Made by a program: the position numbers and the translations under genes
Part shown: in pieces, positions 1-9,809 of the stretch
How the letters are laid out: each line of letters begins with the position of its first letter
Position numbering within the stretch: the stretch's first letter is position 1
Notes under the pieces: generated by a model
Seen by the model: the letters and a program-made list of their open reading frames with translations, nothing else
Told to the model about the DNA's origin: nothing
Database searches by the model: none
Assembly (NCBI RefSeq): GCF_010091925.1
Contig: NZ_WVID01000005.1
Span: 151,530 to 215,529, forward strand
Origin: Nostoc sp. B(2019)
GTDB lineage: Bacteria; Cyanobacteriota; Cyanobacteriia; Cyanobacteriales; Nostocaceae
Length of the DNA: 64,000 nt
Direction: 5' to 3'

Positions 1-737
1 TTGATATTATAAGTGGTCATAATATTCTGAATCCAAACGAAATCCGTTCCGCACTTCAAGGTTGTGACGCAATAGTTCATCTAGCAGCGCTACTTGGAAG
101 CCCTGATGACACGCCAGATGAAATAATGGCAGTCAATCTTCTTGGTACTTGGCATATTTTAAGCGCGGCAGTAGAGGCAAAACTGAAACGTATCGTTTTC
201 TTCAGCAGCGTTGATGCGTTGGGAATCTTCAAAGGTGAGCGAAAACCGGATTATCTTCCGTTGGACGATAATCATCCTTGTTATCCAGCCACTCCTTACG
301 CTATTTCCAAGCGGCTTGGTGAAGAAATGTGCCGATATTTTACCGACAGCACAGGTATCTCAACTATTTGTCTGCGACCGCCAGGTGTGTTTGATGAAGA
401 GACTTACGATTTTATTATTTCCAATCGGCGAGCCAATCCCGATTTTGAATGGAACCCATTTTGGGAATATGGCGCTTTTCTCGATGTGAGAGACGCAGCC
501 CAAGCAGCGCGGTGCGCTTTACACTGCCCCAATCCCGGTCATTTGACCTTGCTGCTATGTGCGGATGACATTTCTTCAGCACATCGAACTAGTCAAGAAA
601 TGGCTCAATCCCTACTTCCTGACGTGGAGTGGCGCGGTGGTTCCGAATATAAACGTGAACCTTATAAAGCTCTGATTAACACCCAAGTTGCGAAAGAAGT
701 CCTCCAGTGGGTTCCGGTTCATAGATGGCGACCGTAA
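1..737 (+). CDS. NAD-dependent epimerase/dehydratase (SDR), 5' end missing
   Basis: The reading frame is already open at base 3 and runs to the stop at 737, so the N-terminus with the Rossmann GxxGxxG loop lies outside the window. Visible are VHLAA (end of beta-4 in extended SDRs), SSVDALG near the catalytic Ser, and YAISK, the catalytic YxxxK. The C-terminal part is short for a sugar-nucleotide epimerase. By family it is an NAD(P)-dependent oxidoreductase or epimerase acting on a sugar or nucleotide sugar; the substrate cannot be read from the sequence. An ATG at 126 is internal to the domain and is not the true start. Confidence 0.85.
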   Translation, partial: DIISGHNILNPNEIRSALQGCDAIVHLAALLGSPDDTPDEIMAVNLLGTWHILSAAVEAKLKRIVFFSSVDALGIFKGERKPDYLPLDDNHPCYPATPYAISKRLGEEMCRYFTDSTGISTICLRPPGVFDEETYDFIISNRRANPDFEWNPFWEYGAFLDVRDAAQAARCALHCPNPGHLTLLLCADDISSAHRTSQEMAQSLLPDVEWRGGSEYKREPYKALINTQVAKEVLQWVPVHRWRP

Positions 738-830
738 AGTATCCCACCAGAACAATTAGCGGGAAGAGAGTAGCAAAAATCCATAAGTTATCTTGACTGG
801 GTAAGCGAACCTAATACCAAAGCAGAACAG

Positions 831-1829
831 CTAAGAGTTAAACAAAAATGGCTCGCCTTTCAGATATTTGCTACAGAACTTTTCAGTAACGTAGGGTATA
901 TCTTGTGATAAGTAATTATGTTCATTTGGCTGTAATGCGAGAAAGGCAAAATTGTCTACCGTTGCTCCCATAAAGAACGCCTCCAAAATATTCTGATAGT
1001 CATTGGGCAGTTGGCGCACGCTCTGATAGCCATTGAGGAATGATGTACGGTTTCCAGGCGTTAGATGTTTGAGTGTAGAGGCAATGTCATAGAGATAATA
1101 TCCGAAACCACAACAGGAAAAGTCGATGGGTCGCGCTTCACTTGCGTGAAAGATGTAATTGTTTTCATTCAGGTCTGCGTGAATCAAACCCCAACTATGA
1201 TGTGTTTTTTGTAATGCTCTCATTAGCTCACCAATCTGCTGAACCACAGTCTCAAGCACAGCGAAATCAGCAACAGATATCGTGCCAGTATCTAATAGCG
1301 ATCGCAGCTTCATCAGTGATACATATAGTTGCTCCCAATCGTATTTTGGTCGCGTGAAGCCTATAGGCAACTCCCAAAGGCTGGTATGTTGGTGCAATCG
1401 AGCCATAAGTTCCCCGACTCGCCAAGCTTGTGTTGGTGTAGGTTCGGTGTCGAGGGGAGAACCATCAACCCAGTTTAATAATGTACAGTTGAGCGTTTCG
1501 GTGGTGTGATCAATCGCTACAGAGGTGACGAAAGTACCGTTGAGGTTCTGTACGGGGTACGGCACAACCAAATCGGTATCTTGATGCAATGCGCTAAGCC
1601 ACGCGAGTTCCGACTCAATCACGGCGTGCTGCTGCCAAATGCGATCGCGGAACTGGGCGATCGGGTGATGGATACGGAAAAGAAATGACTCGCAATTTTC
1701 AGTATCCCGCGTATCAATCCGAAACGTTACATTTTCGCTATGACCCAAAAACACTAATCGGGCAGCACTGACGTTGTACTGAGCCAGTACGGTTAGAGTG
1801 AGACTGTTCCAATCGATTTTGCTCTCCAT
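831..1829 (-). CDS. Phosphotransferase of the APH / homoserine kinase II-like family
   Basis: This 332-residue protein has the APH-type kinase signature. HADLNENNYIF corresponds to the catalytic HxDxxxxN loop and PIDFSCCGFGYYLYDIA to the Mg-binding D-F segment followed by the usual G-Y-x-LYDIA. The N-terminus (VLAQYNVSAARLVFLG) resembles the start of homoserine-kinase-II-like proteins. Such enzymes phosphorylate small hydroxyl substrates such as homoserine, choline or antibiotics with ATP; the substrate here is unknown. It is convergent with the upstream SDR gene and divergent from remA. The ATG at 1829 begins a good match to the family, so the start looks right. Confidence 0.8.
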   Translation of the reverse strand: MESKIDWNSLTLTVLAQYNVSAARLVFLGHSENVTFRIDTRDTENCESFLFRIHHPIAQFRDRIWQQHAVIESELAWLSALHQDTDLVVPYPVQNLNGTFVTSVAIDHTTETLNCTLLNWVDGSPLDTEPTPTQAWRVGELMARLHQHTSLWELPIGFTRPKYDWEQLYVSLMKLRSLLDTGTISVADFAVLETVVQQIGELMRALQKTHHSWGLIHADLNENNYIFHASEARPIDFSCCGFGYYLYDIASTLKHLTPGNRTSFLNGYQSVRQLPNDYQNILEAFFMGATVDNFAFLALQPNEHNYLSQDIPYVTEKFCSKYLKGEPFLFNS

Positions 1830-2078
1830 TAAATTCCATACCAGATTGTGATTAAAAATAAATCTACATCAGCCGAATAGGTTGTATTAGTGGAATCTCG
1901 CCTATATCTTTGGGTAGATTTTAAGTTAATTTAGCTGATAAACCGCTAAAAAAAAGCAGACATTATTTAAAAACGAAGGCTGGCGTGAATTTAAGCGTTT
2001 TAACTCCCATTTTTGGGGATAACATGGGAATAAGTTTCTTACAAGCTTCTCACACCGCGTTTGGTGTCAGTTTTTTAT

Positions 2079-2345
2079 ATGGATATTCAGCTAATCAACA
2101 TTGGTTTTGGCAATATCGTGTCTGCCAGGCGAGTAGTTGCGATCGTCAGTCCTGAGTCTGCCCCGATTAAGCGGATCATCACCGATGCACGGGACAGAGG
2201 TCAACTGATTGATGCAACTTACGGTCGCCGGACTAGGGCTGTAATTATCACTGATTCCAGCCACGTAATTCTGTCAGCGATTCAGCCGGAAACGGTAGCG
2301 AATCGCTTCGTAATTTCCCGCGATCATCAGACTGTAGATAATTAA
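2079..2345 (+). CDS. remA: RemA-like regulatory protein (DUF370)
   Basis: An 88-residue protein starting at ATG 2079 ([12 protein letters not shown]). An upstream TTG would add six residues but does not fit the family. [28 protein letters not shown] and [12 protein letters not shown] are hallmark stretches of the DUF370/RemA family. In Bacillus RemA is a DNA-binding activator of matrix genes that forms rings; in cyanobacteria the role is less clear. It lies about 175 bp upstream of gmk, an arrangement also known from Firmicutes (remA-gmk). Confidence 0.9.
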   Translation: MDIQLINIGFGNIVSARRVVAIVSPESAPIKRIITDARDRGQLIDATYGRRTRAVIITDSSHVILSAIQPETVANRFVISRDHQTVDN

Positions 2346-2520
2346 TTAAGAATCGGTTAACAGCCTCACTCTATTTGCACTGTATCAGCAGTACCATGTG
2401 AATTAGACAAGTTTTCTGTCACCCGTGCTACAAATTCCTTAGTCAAAAGTGGTCTTGGTAACTAACACAAGACTAATGGCTAATGAATAATATTTATTGA
2501 TTAATTCACAGATTGAACGG

Positions 2521-3117
2521 ATGATGCAAGTTTTACCTATTCAGAGTGGTGCTATCAAAGAATGCCCGCCCAGTGGCAGGCTAATTGTTTTGACTGGCCC
2601 TAGTGGGGTTGGAAAAGGCACTTTAATGCGATCGCTCCTACAACGTCATCCAGAGCTATATTATTCTGTATCCGTGACGACTCGTTCTCCCCGTCCTGGG
2701 GAAATCGATGGCAAAAATTATTACTTTATCAGCCGCAGTAAGTTTGAGCAATTGATTGCTCAAGGCGAATTCTTAGAATGGGCGGAATTTGCTGGTAACT
2801 ATTACGGCACTCCCCGTGAAGCTGTGCTTAACCAAATTCGCTCTGGCAAGTTGGTGGTGTTGGAAATTGAGCTAGAAGGAGCAAGACAAATTCGTGCTTC
2901 TTTTCCTGGCGCCCTCAGCATTTTTATTTTGCCACCTTCCTTTGATGAATTAGAGAAACGGATACGTGGTCGCGCACAGGACTCTGAAGAAGCGATCGCC
3001 CGGCGTTTGCGCTGTGCTCAAGAAGAAATTAAAGCCGCAGATGAATTTGATATTCAAATCGTTAATGACGATTTTGAAACCGCTCTAAAAGACATTGAAG
3101 CGGCTTTGTTTGCATAA
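2521..3117 (+). CDS. gmk: Guanylate kinase
   Basis: Catalyses GMP + ATP to GDP + ADP in purine nucleotide metabolism in the cytoplasm. The P-loop [10 protein letters not shown], the GMP-binding segment [19 protein letters not shown] and the lid arginines ([16 protein letters not shown]) are all present. Length is about 198 residues, close to the usual 190-210. The frame is open from a TTG at 2497, but the tandem ATGs at 2521/2524 are the more credible start. The remA neighbour is conserved. A hairpin downstream (3155-3195) separates it from convergent psaL. Confidence 0.95.
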   Translation: MMQVLPIQSGAIKECPPSGRLIVLTGPSGVGKGTLMRSLLQRHPELYYSVSVTTRSPRPGEIDGKNYYFISRSKFEQLIAQGEFLEWAEFAGNYYGTPREAVLNQIRSGKLVVLEIELEGARQIRASFPGALSIFILPPSFDELEKRIRGRAQDSEEAIARRLRCAQEEIKAADEFDIQIVNDDFETALKDIEAALFA

Positions 3118-3154
3118 TTTTGCGCCCTTAACAACATACCAATTTTTAGTAATA

Positions 3155-3195
3155 ATTAAAAAAGGACACAAAGGTAAAGCTCTGTGTCCTTTGTC
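3155..3195. terminator. Bidirectional terminator between gmk and psaL
   Basis: A 10-bp perfect inverted repeat (AAAGGACACA at 3161-3170, TGTGTCCTTT at 3183-3192). A T-rich tail follows it on the plus strand and an A-run precedes it, which reads as a T-run on the minus strand. Its place between two convergent genes fits termination in both directions. Confidence 0.65.
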
Positions 3196-3265
3196 ATTTG
3201 TCTTTTGTTAGTCGATACTTCTTCACTACTAACTACTAAATGCTGACCAATGACTAATAACTAAA

Positions 3266-3787
3266 TTAACCCGCTAAACCTTGAATTAGTCCTAAGTTAC
3301 TAGTCAAAAAGTAAGCAACTACTGCACCACCAATACCACCAATTAAGAAAGAACTGGCAAAGTTATTCCAGCTTTCCTTGGAGTTAAAAGCATCGGCTGG
3401 GGGGTTGGGTACGGTAACACTGGCGAGTGCTTTAGGAGGATTGCTATTCGCATACAAGGATAGACAGGCAGTGAGAATAACAACCAGACCTATGCTTGCC
3501 AGTAACCCCGCTAAATTGGCATTAGCTGTATCACGCAGGGGGCCCAGTTTAGCAAAGGGGCCAAACAGCAAATAACCATGAGCCATACCAATTTCCAACC
3601 CTCTTCTGGAAGGAGTGATACCTGGGCGATAAGCGGGCAAGTTATTAATGAACCACTTGCTCAAGGGAGAAGCATTAATTGGGGTTTCTAGATTGCCTTG
3701 TTGAGGATCGCGTCCTGCGGGAAAAACAACCTCACGATTTCTCGGATCGCTAGGGAGATTTTTTGATGCATCTACTGCTTGCGCCAT
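3266..3787 (-). CDS. psaL: Photosystem I reaction centre subunit XI
   Basis: A 173-residue thylakoid membrane protein needed for PSI trimer or tetramer formation. Recognised by PLSKWFINNLPAYRPGI, SRRGLEIGMAHGYLLFGPF and the glycine-rich last membrane helix (SSFLIGGIGGAVVAYFL). Three hydrophobic stretches are visible (about residues 67-82, 92-112 and 145-165). The start MAQAVDASKNLPSDPRN is family-like. psaJ and psaF lie upstream on the same strand with a 273-bp gap, so it may have its own promoter. Confidence 0.97.
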   Translation of the reverse strand: MAQAVDASKNLPSDPRNREVVFPAGRDPQQGNLETPINASPLSKWFINNLPAYRPGITPSRRGLEIGMAHGYLLFGPFAKLGPLRDTANANLAGLLASIGLVVILTACLSLYANSNPPKALASVTVPNPPADAFNSKESWNNFASSFLIGGIGGAVVAYFLTSNLGLIQGLAG

Positions 3788-4060
3788 ATTTTTATGTTCG
3801 CCTCTAAATTACAATGGTGGCATTTTTATATTAATAATAATTGTAGCCAAAGATGTTTTTTAACTAAGAAGTTTAGAAAAATTAATTTAGCTGTTTTCAA
3901 AAGTCTGAAACTCGCAAGCTGTAAACAGCATTACGAGTTTCATCAAACTATTTTCACTGCTTATTTGAGTGATAATTTCACCTAAATAAGACAAGCTACC
4001 CAACTACACAATTTTAGGTACAAGACAACACATTCAACTGTTTTGCATCCCACTTTTCAC

Positions 4061-4210
4061 TTATGGCAGTGGGTGAAAAAGTAGGTCAGGAAAAAAGCGG
4101 TTGAATTCAATCAAGATACCTGCTGTGATTGTCAGCCATATAGTAGCTGCCACTGGCGCTGTGGAAATAAATTTAATCAAATAGGATGATTGATCGCCTT
4201 TGTCCGCCAT
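4061..4210 (-). CDS. psaJ: Photosystem I reaction centre subunit IX
   Basis: A 49-residue single-helix protein found by reading the minus strand between psaF and psaL. It starts [14 protein letters not shown], has one hydrophobic segment ([19 protein letters not shown]) and ends [12 protein letters not shown], the typical PsaJ C-terminus. It starts 39 bp downstream of the psaF stop, so the two are probably co-transcribed. PsaJ sits beside PsaF in the PSI complex and helps hold it in place. Confidence 0.93.
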   Translation of the reverse strand: MADKGDQSSYLIKFISTAPVAATIWLTITAGILIEFNRFFPDLLFHPLP

Positions 4211-4249
4211 GAATTTAGTCTCCAAAACAAGTGAATTAGTTAAGCTGAA

Positions 4250-4744
4250 TTAACGTGGAGAAATAGGGATTTCTGTATCCTTGGCTGTTAATTTCCCAGA
4301 GAGCAATTCTTGGATAGCTGCTGCTGGCCAAGCGAAGCCTGTAGCCATGATCGGTAGTGCCAAGCCAAGATCGATTTGGATCTCTTTTTGTTCGGTATCT
4401 GATTCTTTTTTGACTGCTTGCAAATAGGCACGACCTACCCAACCAATCCAACCAGCAATATACAAAAAGAGAATGCTGGGAATTAGAAAATCTCCAGCAC
4501 GATCAAGACGACCATCAACAATCAAGTGGGGATAACCTTCAGGGCCACATAGAGCCTGAGAATAACGCTCAAACCGCTTTCTCCCAGATTCAGGATCAGC
4601 GGTAGTATTACGGGCATTTGCTGCTAGCTGTTGAAATGCGGGAGAGTCTTTACAGGGTACAAGGTCAGCCCCCAGAGCTTTTGCTGGAGGGGCAAAATTG
4701 AACCAAAGACCAATCGCTAAAATCAAAGCAAACAATCGTCGCAT
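4250..4744 (-). CDS. psaF: Photosystem I reaction centre subunit III (plastocyanin-docking protein)
   Basis: A 164-residue protein with a signal peptide ([23 protein letters not shown], cleavage likely after ALGA or AKA). The lumenal part contains [10 protein letters not shown] and [19 protein letters not shown], with two cysteines that form a disulfide in the family. A membrane helix follows ([20 protein letters not shown]), then a second hydrophobic C-terminal segment. PsaF is the lumen-side subunit of PSI near the plastocyanin/cytochrome c6 docking site. It is the first gene of psaF-psaJ and divergent from tsaD. Confidence 0.97.
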   Translation of the reverse strand: MRRLFALILAIGLWFNFAPPAKALGADLVPCKDSPAFQQLAANARNTTADPESGRKRFERYSQALCGPEGYPHLIVDGRLDRAGDFLIPSILFLYIAGWIGWVGRAYLQAVKKESDTEQKEIQIDLGLALPIMATGFAWPAAAIQELLSGKLTAKDTEIPISPR

Positions 4745-4905
4745 GGAGTTGTTTCCTTTTATTACAAAACAAAAAGTTTTTTGTACAAAACGAAGCGGCT
4801 TGTACAGTCTTTATTTGCATAACTAGCATGTCATCATACTCTTGGGTGGGAACCGAGTAAAGTTTAAGTAAATAAAAGTTAAAGCTTCTCAAACAATTCC
4901 TGCTT

Positions 4906-4933
4906 GAGTCCTGAGTACTGAGTAACGAGTCCT
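4906..4933. repeat. Heptamer tandem repeat (STRR type), 4 units
   Basis: Four consecutive 7-bp units: GAGTCCT, GAGTACT, GAGTAAC, GAGTCCT. They lie in the spacer between divergent psaF and tsaD. Short tandemly repeated heptamers of this kind are a known feature of heterocystous cyanobacterial genomes. Confidence 0.7.
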
Positions 4934-5008
4934 GGGTATAAGAACTGTTGTTGTAGGGTAGTAAATAAGCAAGATTTCGTCTCGATTATTCAGGACTCAG
5001 CACTCTCA

Positions 5009-6055
5009 ATGGCAACCGTTTTAGCAATAGAAACCAGCTGTGATGAAACTGCCGTCGCAATTGTTAACAATCGTCAAGTTTGCAGTAGTATCGTAGCCTC
5101 ACAAATCCCAGTCCATCAGCAGTATGGTGGGGTAGTGCCGGAAGTGGCTTCTCGCGAGCACTTGGCAACGATAAATGAGGCGATCGCCCAAGCTTTGCAA
5201 CAAGCAAAACTAGACTGGGAGAAAATCGATGGGATTGCCGCCACCTGTGCCCCCGGACTCGTAGGAGCGCTATTAGTGGGGTTAACTGCTGCCAAAACCC
5301 TGGCGATGGTACACAACAAACCATTTTTGGGCGTTCATCACCTGGAAGGTCATATTTACGCAACTTACTTAAGCGAGCCAAGTTTAAACCCCCCTTTCTT
5401 GAGTTTATTAGTTTCTGGGGGACATACAAGCTTGATTTATGTCAAGAATTGTGGTAATTACGAAACACTGGGCGAAACCCGTGATGATGCTGCGGGTGAA
5501 GCTTTTGATAAAGTGGCGCGATTGTTAAAGCTGGGTTATCCCGGTGGGCCAATCATTGACAAACTGGCACAAGCAGGCAATCCCCAAGCCTTTACCCTAC
5601 CAGAAGGAAAAGTTTCCTTACCTGGTGGCGGGTATCATCGTTATGATGCGAGTTTTAGTGGATTAAAGACGGCGGTACTGCGTTTAGTACAGCAATTAGA
5701 GAAAGATAGTGAGCAAGTGCCAGTGGCAGATGTAGCAGCTAGCTTTCAGGAAACTGTAGCGCGATCGCTAACCAAAAGAGCGATCGCCTGTGCTCTTGAT
5801 TATGGTCTAGACACGATTTCTGTTGGTGGCGGTGTAGCAGCTAACAGCGGTCTGAGAAAAAACCTACAAGCCGCAGCCGCCGAATATAACCTGCGTGTGC
5901 TATTCCCACCCCTAAAATTCTGTACCGATAACGCTGCCATGATTGGTTGTGCGGCTGCTGACCATCTATCTCGTGGTCATAAATCGCCCCTCACCCTGGG
6001 TGTTGAGTCTAGGTTAGCGTTGACCCAAGTAATGAAGTTATATCAACCTTTTTAG
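5009..6055 (+). CDS. tsaD: tRNA N6-adenosine threonylcarbamoyltransferase
   Basis: TsaD (Gcp/Kae1 family) transfers the threonylcarbamoyl group from TC-AMP to A37 of ANN-decoding tRNAs. The 348-residue protein has the N-terminal ASKHA motif [16 protein letters not shown], the metal-binding HxxxH in [21 protein letters not shown], the [15 protein letters not shown] segment and the C-terminal CTDNAAMIG with the third metal ligand. It reads away from psaF. tsaC, which makes the substrate TC-AMP, lies 5.7 kb downstream in the same window. Confidence 0.97.
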   Translation: MATVLAIETSCDETAVAIVNNRQVCSSIVASQIPVHQQYGGVVPEVASREHLATINEAIAQALQQAKLDWEKIDGIAATCAPGLVGALLVGLTAAKTLAMVHNKPFLGVHHLEGHIYATYLSEPSLNPPFLSLLVSGGHTSLIYVKNCGNYETLGETRDDAAGEAFDKVARLLKLGYPGGPIIDKLAQAGNPQAFTLPEGKVSLPGGGYHRYDASFSGLKTAVLRLVQQLEKDSEQVPVADVAASFQETVARSLTKRAIACALDYGLDTISVGGGVAANSGLRKNLQAAAAEYNLRVLFPPLKFCTDNAAMIGCAAADHLSRGHKSPLTLGVESRLALTQVMKLYQPF

Positions 6056-6080
6056 TAGTTATTTGTCATTTGTCCAAAGC

Positions 6081-6108
6081 TATTGACTCTTAACTATTGA
6101 CTCTTGAA
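6081..6108. repeat. Heptamer tandem repeat (STRR type), 4 units
   Basis: Four 7-bp units (TATTGAC, TCTTAAC, TATTGAC, TCTTGAA) directly after tsaD and abutting the palindromic element at 6110-6150. Confidence 0.6.
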
Positions 6109-6109
6109 C

Positions 6110-6150
6110 GCCAGTTCACTCAACGGGGGGAACCCCCGCACGTGACTGGC
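6110..6150. repeat. Palindromic element at the 3' end of the hydrolase gene
   Basis: An inverted repeat with outer arms GCCAGTTCAC (6110-6119) and GTGACTGGC (6142-6150) and an inner GGGGG/CCCCC pair. It resembles the dispersed palindromic repeats of Nostoc genomes. The stop codon and last codons of the minus-strand hydrolase lie inside it. Confidence 0.55.
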
Positions 6151-7057
6151 TCCTATTGACTATTACCCGGATGTGCTCGGCAACGGCATCCGGCTGTTCC
6201 AACATAGCCAGGTGTCCGCACTCAGGAATTTCGATGACATTATCACCACAGTATTGGAATAGTCGATGAAAGCTAGCTAGATGGCGCACATACTTGGGTT
6301 CCATAACTTTGTCTTCAGCACCAGCCAAAAAATAAACTGGCTGCTTAAGTTGGGATACTAGTTGGGGTAAGCGGTTAATTTCTTCCTCAGTTGTGGAGTC
6401 TAGCAGTGTTCCTAGAGCAGCTTCCGGGTCAGCCACAACGAAATCAATCACCCTCTGACGCGCCCAATAGCGCTCTAAGGGACGTGCCACACTCGCTCTG
6501 GTAAATAGCAAATCAATCAAAGGCATCTGGGACAACCAGCGCGGGCGGACTTGCAAAAATTTCTGACCTGCCGAGCGAAACTGCTCAAAAGCTTCTTTAA
6601 GATAAATGCCACCACCTGCATTGATACAGATAACACCCTTAACACACTCAGGCATTTGAGCAGCTCCCCAAAGGGCGATCGTGCCTCCCAAAGAGTGACC
6701 AATTAGCCAAGCACTCGTAATATTCATCTGTTGCAAGAGAACTGTTAAATCCTGAGCATAAGCGGCAGGAGTATAAAGAGAATCGAAAGGTGAGCCAATC
6801 GCACTACTGGAAATAGAGTTTAGGCTCATAGAAGTTGGTATTTGACTAAAATCGGTTCTTACATGAGATTGGGACTCACCAAAACCCCGCAAATCATAAG
6901 AGAGGCACTGCAAATCAGAAGATAGACGGGAAATCACAGGTTGCCAGTATCCACGGCTATTGAGCCAACCGTGGATAAACACTAAAGCATGGGGGCAGGA
7001 CGTGGGAGCCGTTAGCTCGTATGCGTGTGGAACGCCCAAGATTTCGATGTTTGCCAT
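6116..7057 (-). CDS. Alpha/beta hydrolase
   Basis: A 313-residue alpha/beta-hydrolase fold protein. HGWLNSRGYWQPV carries the oxyanion-hole HG, LSYDLRGFGES is the typical strand 4 region, GHSLGG is the nucleophile elbow with Ser, and GAEDKVM and CGHLAMLEQPD carry the acid and catalytic His. The substrate is unknown. The C-terminal residues SRAGVPPVE are encoded by the palindromic element at 6110-6150, so the native C-terminus may have been slightly different. Confidence 0.85.
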   Translation of the reverse strand: MANIEILGVPHAYELTAPTSCPHALVFIHGWLNSRGYWQPVISRLSSDLQCLSYDLRGFGESQSHVRTDFSQIPTSMSLNSISSSAIGSPFDSLYTPAAYAQDLTVLLQQMNITSAWLIGHSLGGTIALWGAAQMPECVKGVICINAGGGIYLKEAFEQFRSAGQKFLQVRPRWLSQMPLIDLLFTRASVARPLERYWARQRVIDFVVADPEAALGTLLDSTTEEEINRLPQLVSQLKQPVYFLAGAEDKVMEPKYVRHLASFHRLFQYCGDNVIEIPECGHLAMLEQPDAVAEHIRVIVNRSQSRAGVPPVE

Positions 7058-7149
7058 ACTTTTATCGTACCCTTAAGAGCGGGTGCGACTAAATACGGAA
7101 TTTGAGAAGCAAATTAAAAATTTGGAATTTTGCATTTTTAATTGCATAT

Positions 7150-7869
7150 TCATTGACCCAGTAACCTCTGTCGCACACCTTCAGCAATCTTGTGACCCAG
7201 ATATTCAGGAATGAGGCTTTCATTTGGCCCCAACAAGTAAAGAATTAGACGTGTACGTCCGCGCCAAACCAACAAATTGGCATTGACTACCAGCAGGTCT
7301 TCCTGCCAGATGGCGTACATTACTTTATAGAATAATCCTGGTTGATTATCGGCTTCAATCACTAAGGCAGGAAGATGAAAGACCGGATCGACGTAAAACT
7401 CTGTTTGTACCTGCTCTAAGCCAGTGTCAAGGTTGAATTCAACCGCTAGCATCTCTTCCACCTCAAACCGCCCTCCTAAAGCCTCGCGAATGGCGCGACA
7501 GACGTTTTCTGCGGTTTTATCGGTCAGAGCTTTGCTGCCACGAGACACCAGCAGCTTGATAAAAACTAACATTGGTGGTCGGATCTGACCATATAAACTT
7601 AAGCCGTGGATAGTCAACCCATAAGCTGCCAGCACACCAAAAATATCGCTGAGAAGGAAAGACTGGTTACGGTAGGCAAAATGCAGAGCACTCTTGCTAC
7701 CTTCCGGTTTCAGTTCTATAACAGCGCGTCTAGTTTTATAGAGACGGTAGGCTAGCCGCAAATTTTGCAGTTGAATCTCACTGCTGACAAATTGCTCATA
7801 AAACTGGGGAAACGCTCGATTAAAGCGCTTTAGGAGTTCCAGGGTCGAGGATTTTAAACCAGAAGCCAT
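7150..7869 (-). CDS. ACT-domain-containing protein
   Basis: A 239-residue protein with two ACT-like regions. The first (about residues 60-100, FLLSDIFGVLAAYGLTIHGLSLY) and the second (about 165-210, LVIEADNQPGLFYKVMYAIWQEDLLVVNANL) carry the typical pattern of hydrophobic strand, D-x-P-G-L and helix, as in the C-terminal ACT pair of GlnD. There is no nucleotidyltransferase or HD domain, so it is not a uridylyltransferase. ACT domains usually bind amino acids; a regulatory role is inferred. Confidence 0.75.
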   Translation of the reverse strand: MASGLKSSTLELLKRFNRAFPQFYEQFVSSEIQLQNLRLAYRLYKTRRAVIELKPEGSKSALHFAYRNQSFLLSDIFGVLAAYGLTIHGLSLYGQIRPPMLVFIKLLVSRGSKALTDKTAENVCRAIREALGGRFEVEEMLAVEFNLDTGLEQVQTEFYVDPVFHLPALVIEADNQPGLFYKVMYAIWQEDLLVVNANLLVWRGRTRLILYLLGPNESLIPEYLGHKIAEGVRQRLLGQ

Positions 7870-8829
<960 letters not shown>

Positions 8830-9118
8830 TGCTCGGTTTAAGTAAAACAGCTTGCGCTAATAAAATCAGCTATAGTAGGAAAAGTCTATGTTTAGTGTGG
8901 TTTGGACAAGCTCAACCGATACATAAGTAAATGTTATGTCTTGTAGAGCTTAAGTCAGCTTAAAACTTTATATTAGTGTAAAGATAAAATTAACTATCAT
9001 CTTTACAATAAATAAAAAGTGTAAGCAATAAGCCGCTTCATCTGATATAATTATGGTGAAGTCTGCTTGTTGTGGTGGTAAGCAAAAACTAAACCATTAC
9101 AATGTAGATTTATCTAGA

Positions 9119-9192
9119 CGGGATGTAGCGCAGCTTGGTAGCGCGCCTGCTTTGGGAGCAGGATGCCGCAGGTTCAAATCCTGTCATCCCGA
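9119..9192 (+). tRNA. tRNA-Pro (anticodon TGG)
   Basis: A 74-nt cloverleaf. The acceptor stem CGGGATG (9119-9125) pairs with CATCCCG (9185-9191), discriminator A. The D arm is GCGCAGCTTGGTAGCGC, the anticodon stem CCTGC/GCAGG with loop TTTGGGA, giving anticodon TGG (proline), and the T arm GCAGG-TTCAAAT-CCTGT. The 3' CCA is not encoded. Confidence 0.97.
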
Positions 9193-9211
9193 TTCTCTAT
9201 GATATCCAGTT

Positions 9212-9252
9212 AATAAACCCCAGATACATTAGTAAATCTGGGGTTTATTGAT
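9212..9252 (+). terminator. Hairpin after tRNA-Pro
   Basis: A perfect 14-bp inverted repeat (AATAAACCCCAGAT at 9212-9225, ATCTGGGGTTTATT at 9236-9249) with a 10-nt loop, 20 bp after the tRNA. The stem ends T-rich but no long T-run follows, so it is a terminator or processing hairpin. Confidence 0.6.
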
Positions 9253-9809
9253 ATATAAAATAAAAAAATTAAAATTTACTCTATTTTAATTAGACATTGA
9301 CTAGAGGTTTTATTGCTAAAATGTGCATTTAAATTGCTTAATTTCCCGTAAAAGACAAATTTTGCTTCTCTACTATTATGCTGATTCTTAAAGACTAGCA
9401 GGTATGTTGGACAGCTAAGGAGTAGATTATTTTTCAAACCGCGTTTTGTATAAATTTGAGCACATATTAAACTAACGGCAGGTGGAACGATTGATGAAAA
9501 AATGGCGTCACACGTATCACACAAAGACAATAAAATGGCATTTATCACCTCCAGAGTCACGGTAATTTTTCACTGCTTGAGAAGACCTATAATAGGCATC
9601 CATAGCATTTTGCAATGAATAGCAAAGCGAAAAAAAAGGAAAACACAAGTTTAGGACAGTCAATTTTTTGACTATTGGCAGTTAACAGTCAACAACTAGC
9701 ATGAGTTTTTTACAACTCAAGTGGATTGCTATATAACTAAAACAAGTTAGTGTTGTGCAAATCCAACCATTTATCCAACGTAATTGAACTATTGATACGA
9801 GGAGTAGTT
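9253..9809. other. Intergenic spacer, no convincing gene
   Basis: About 560 bp, AT-rich. A 94-codon minus-strand frame (9276-9560) has no recognisable domain and a composition like the spacer, so it is not called. The 3' part carries the leader of tic22 with GAGGAG just before its ATG. Confidence 0.45.

Noticed and set aside
3779..3985. 68-codon plus-strand frame upstream of psaL
   Set aside because: It lies antisense to the psaL promoter/leader and reads as low-complexity, non-protein-like sequence.
9276..9560. 94-codon minus-strand frame after tRNA-Pro
   Set aside because: No recognisable domain, no clear ribosome binding site, and composition like the AT-rich spacer.
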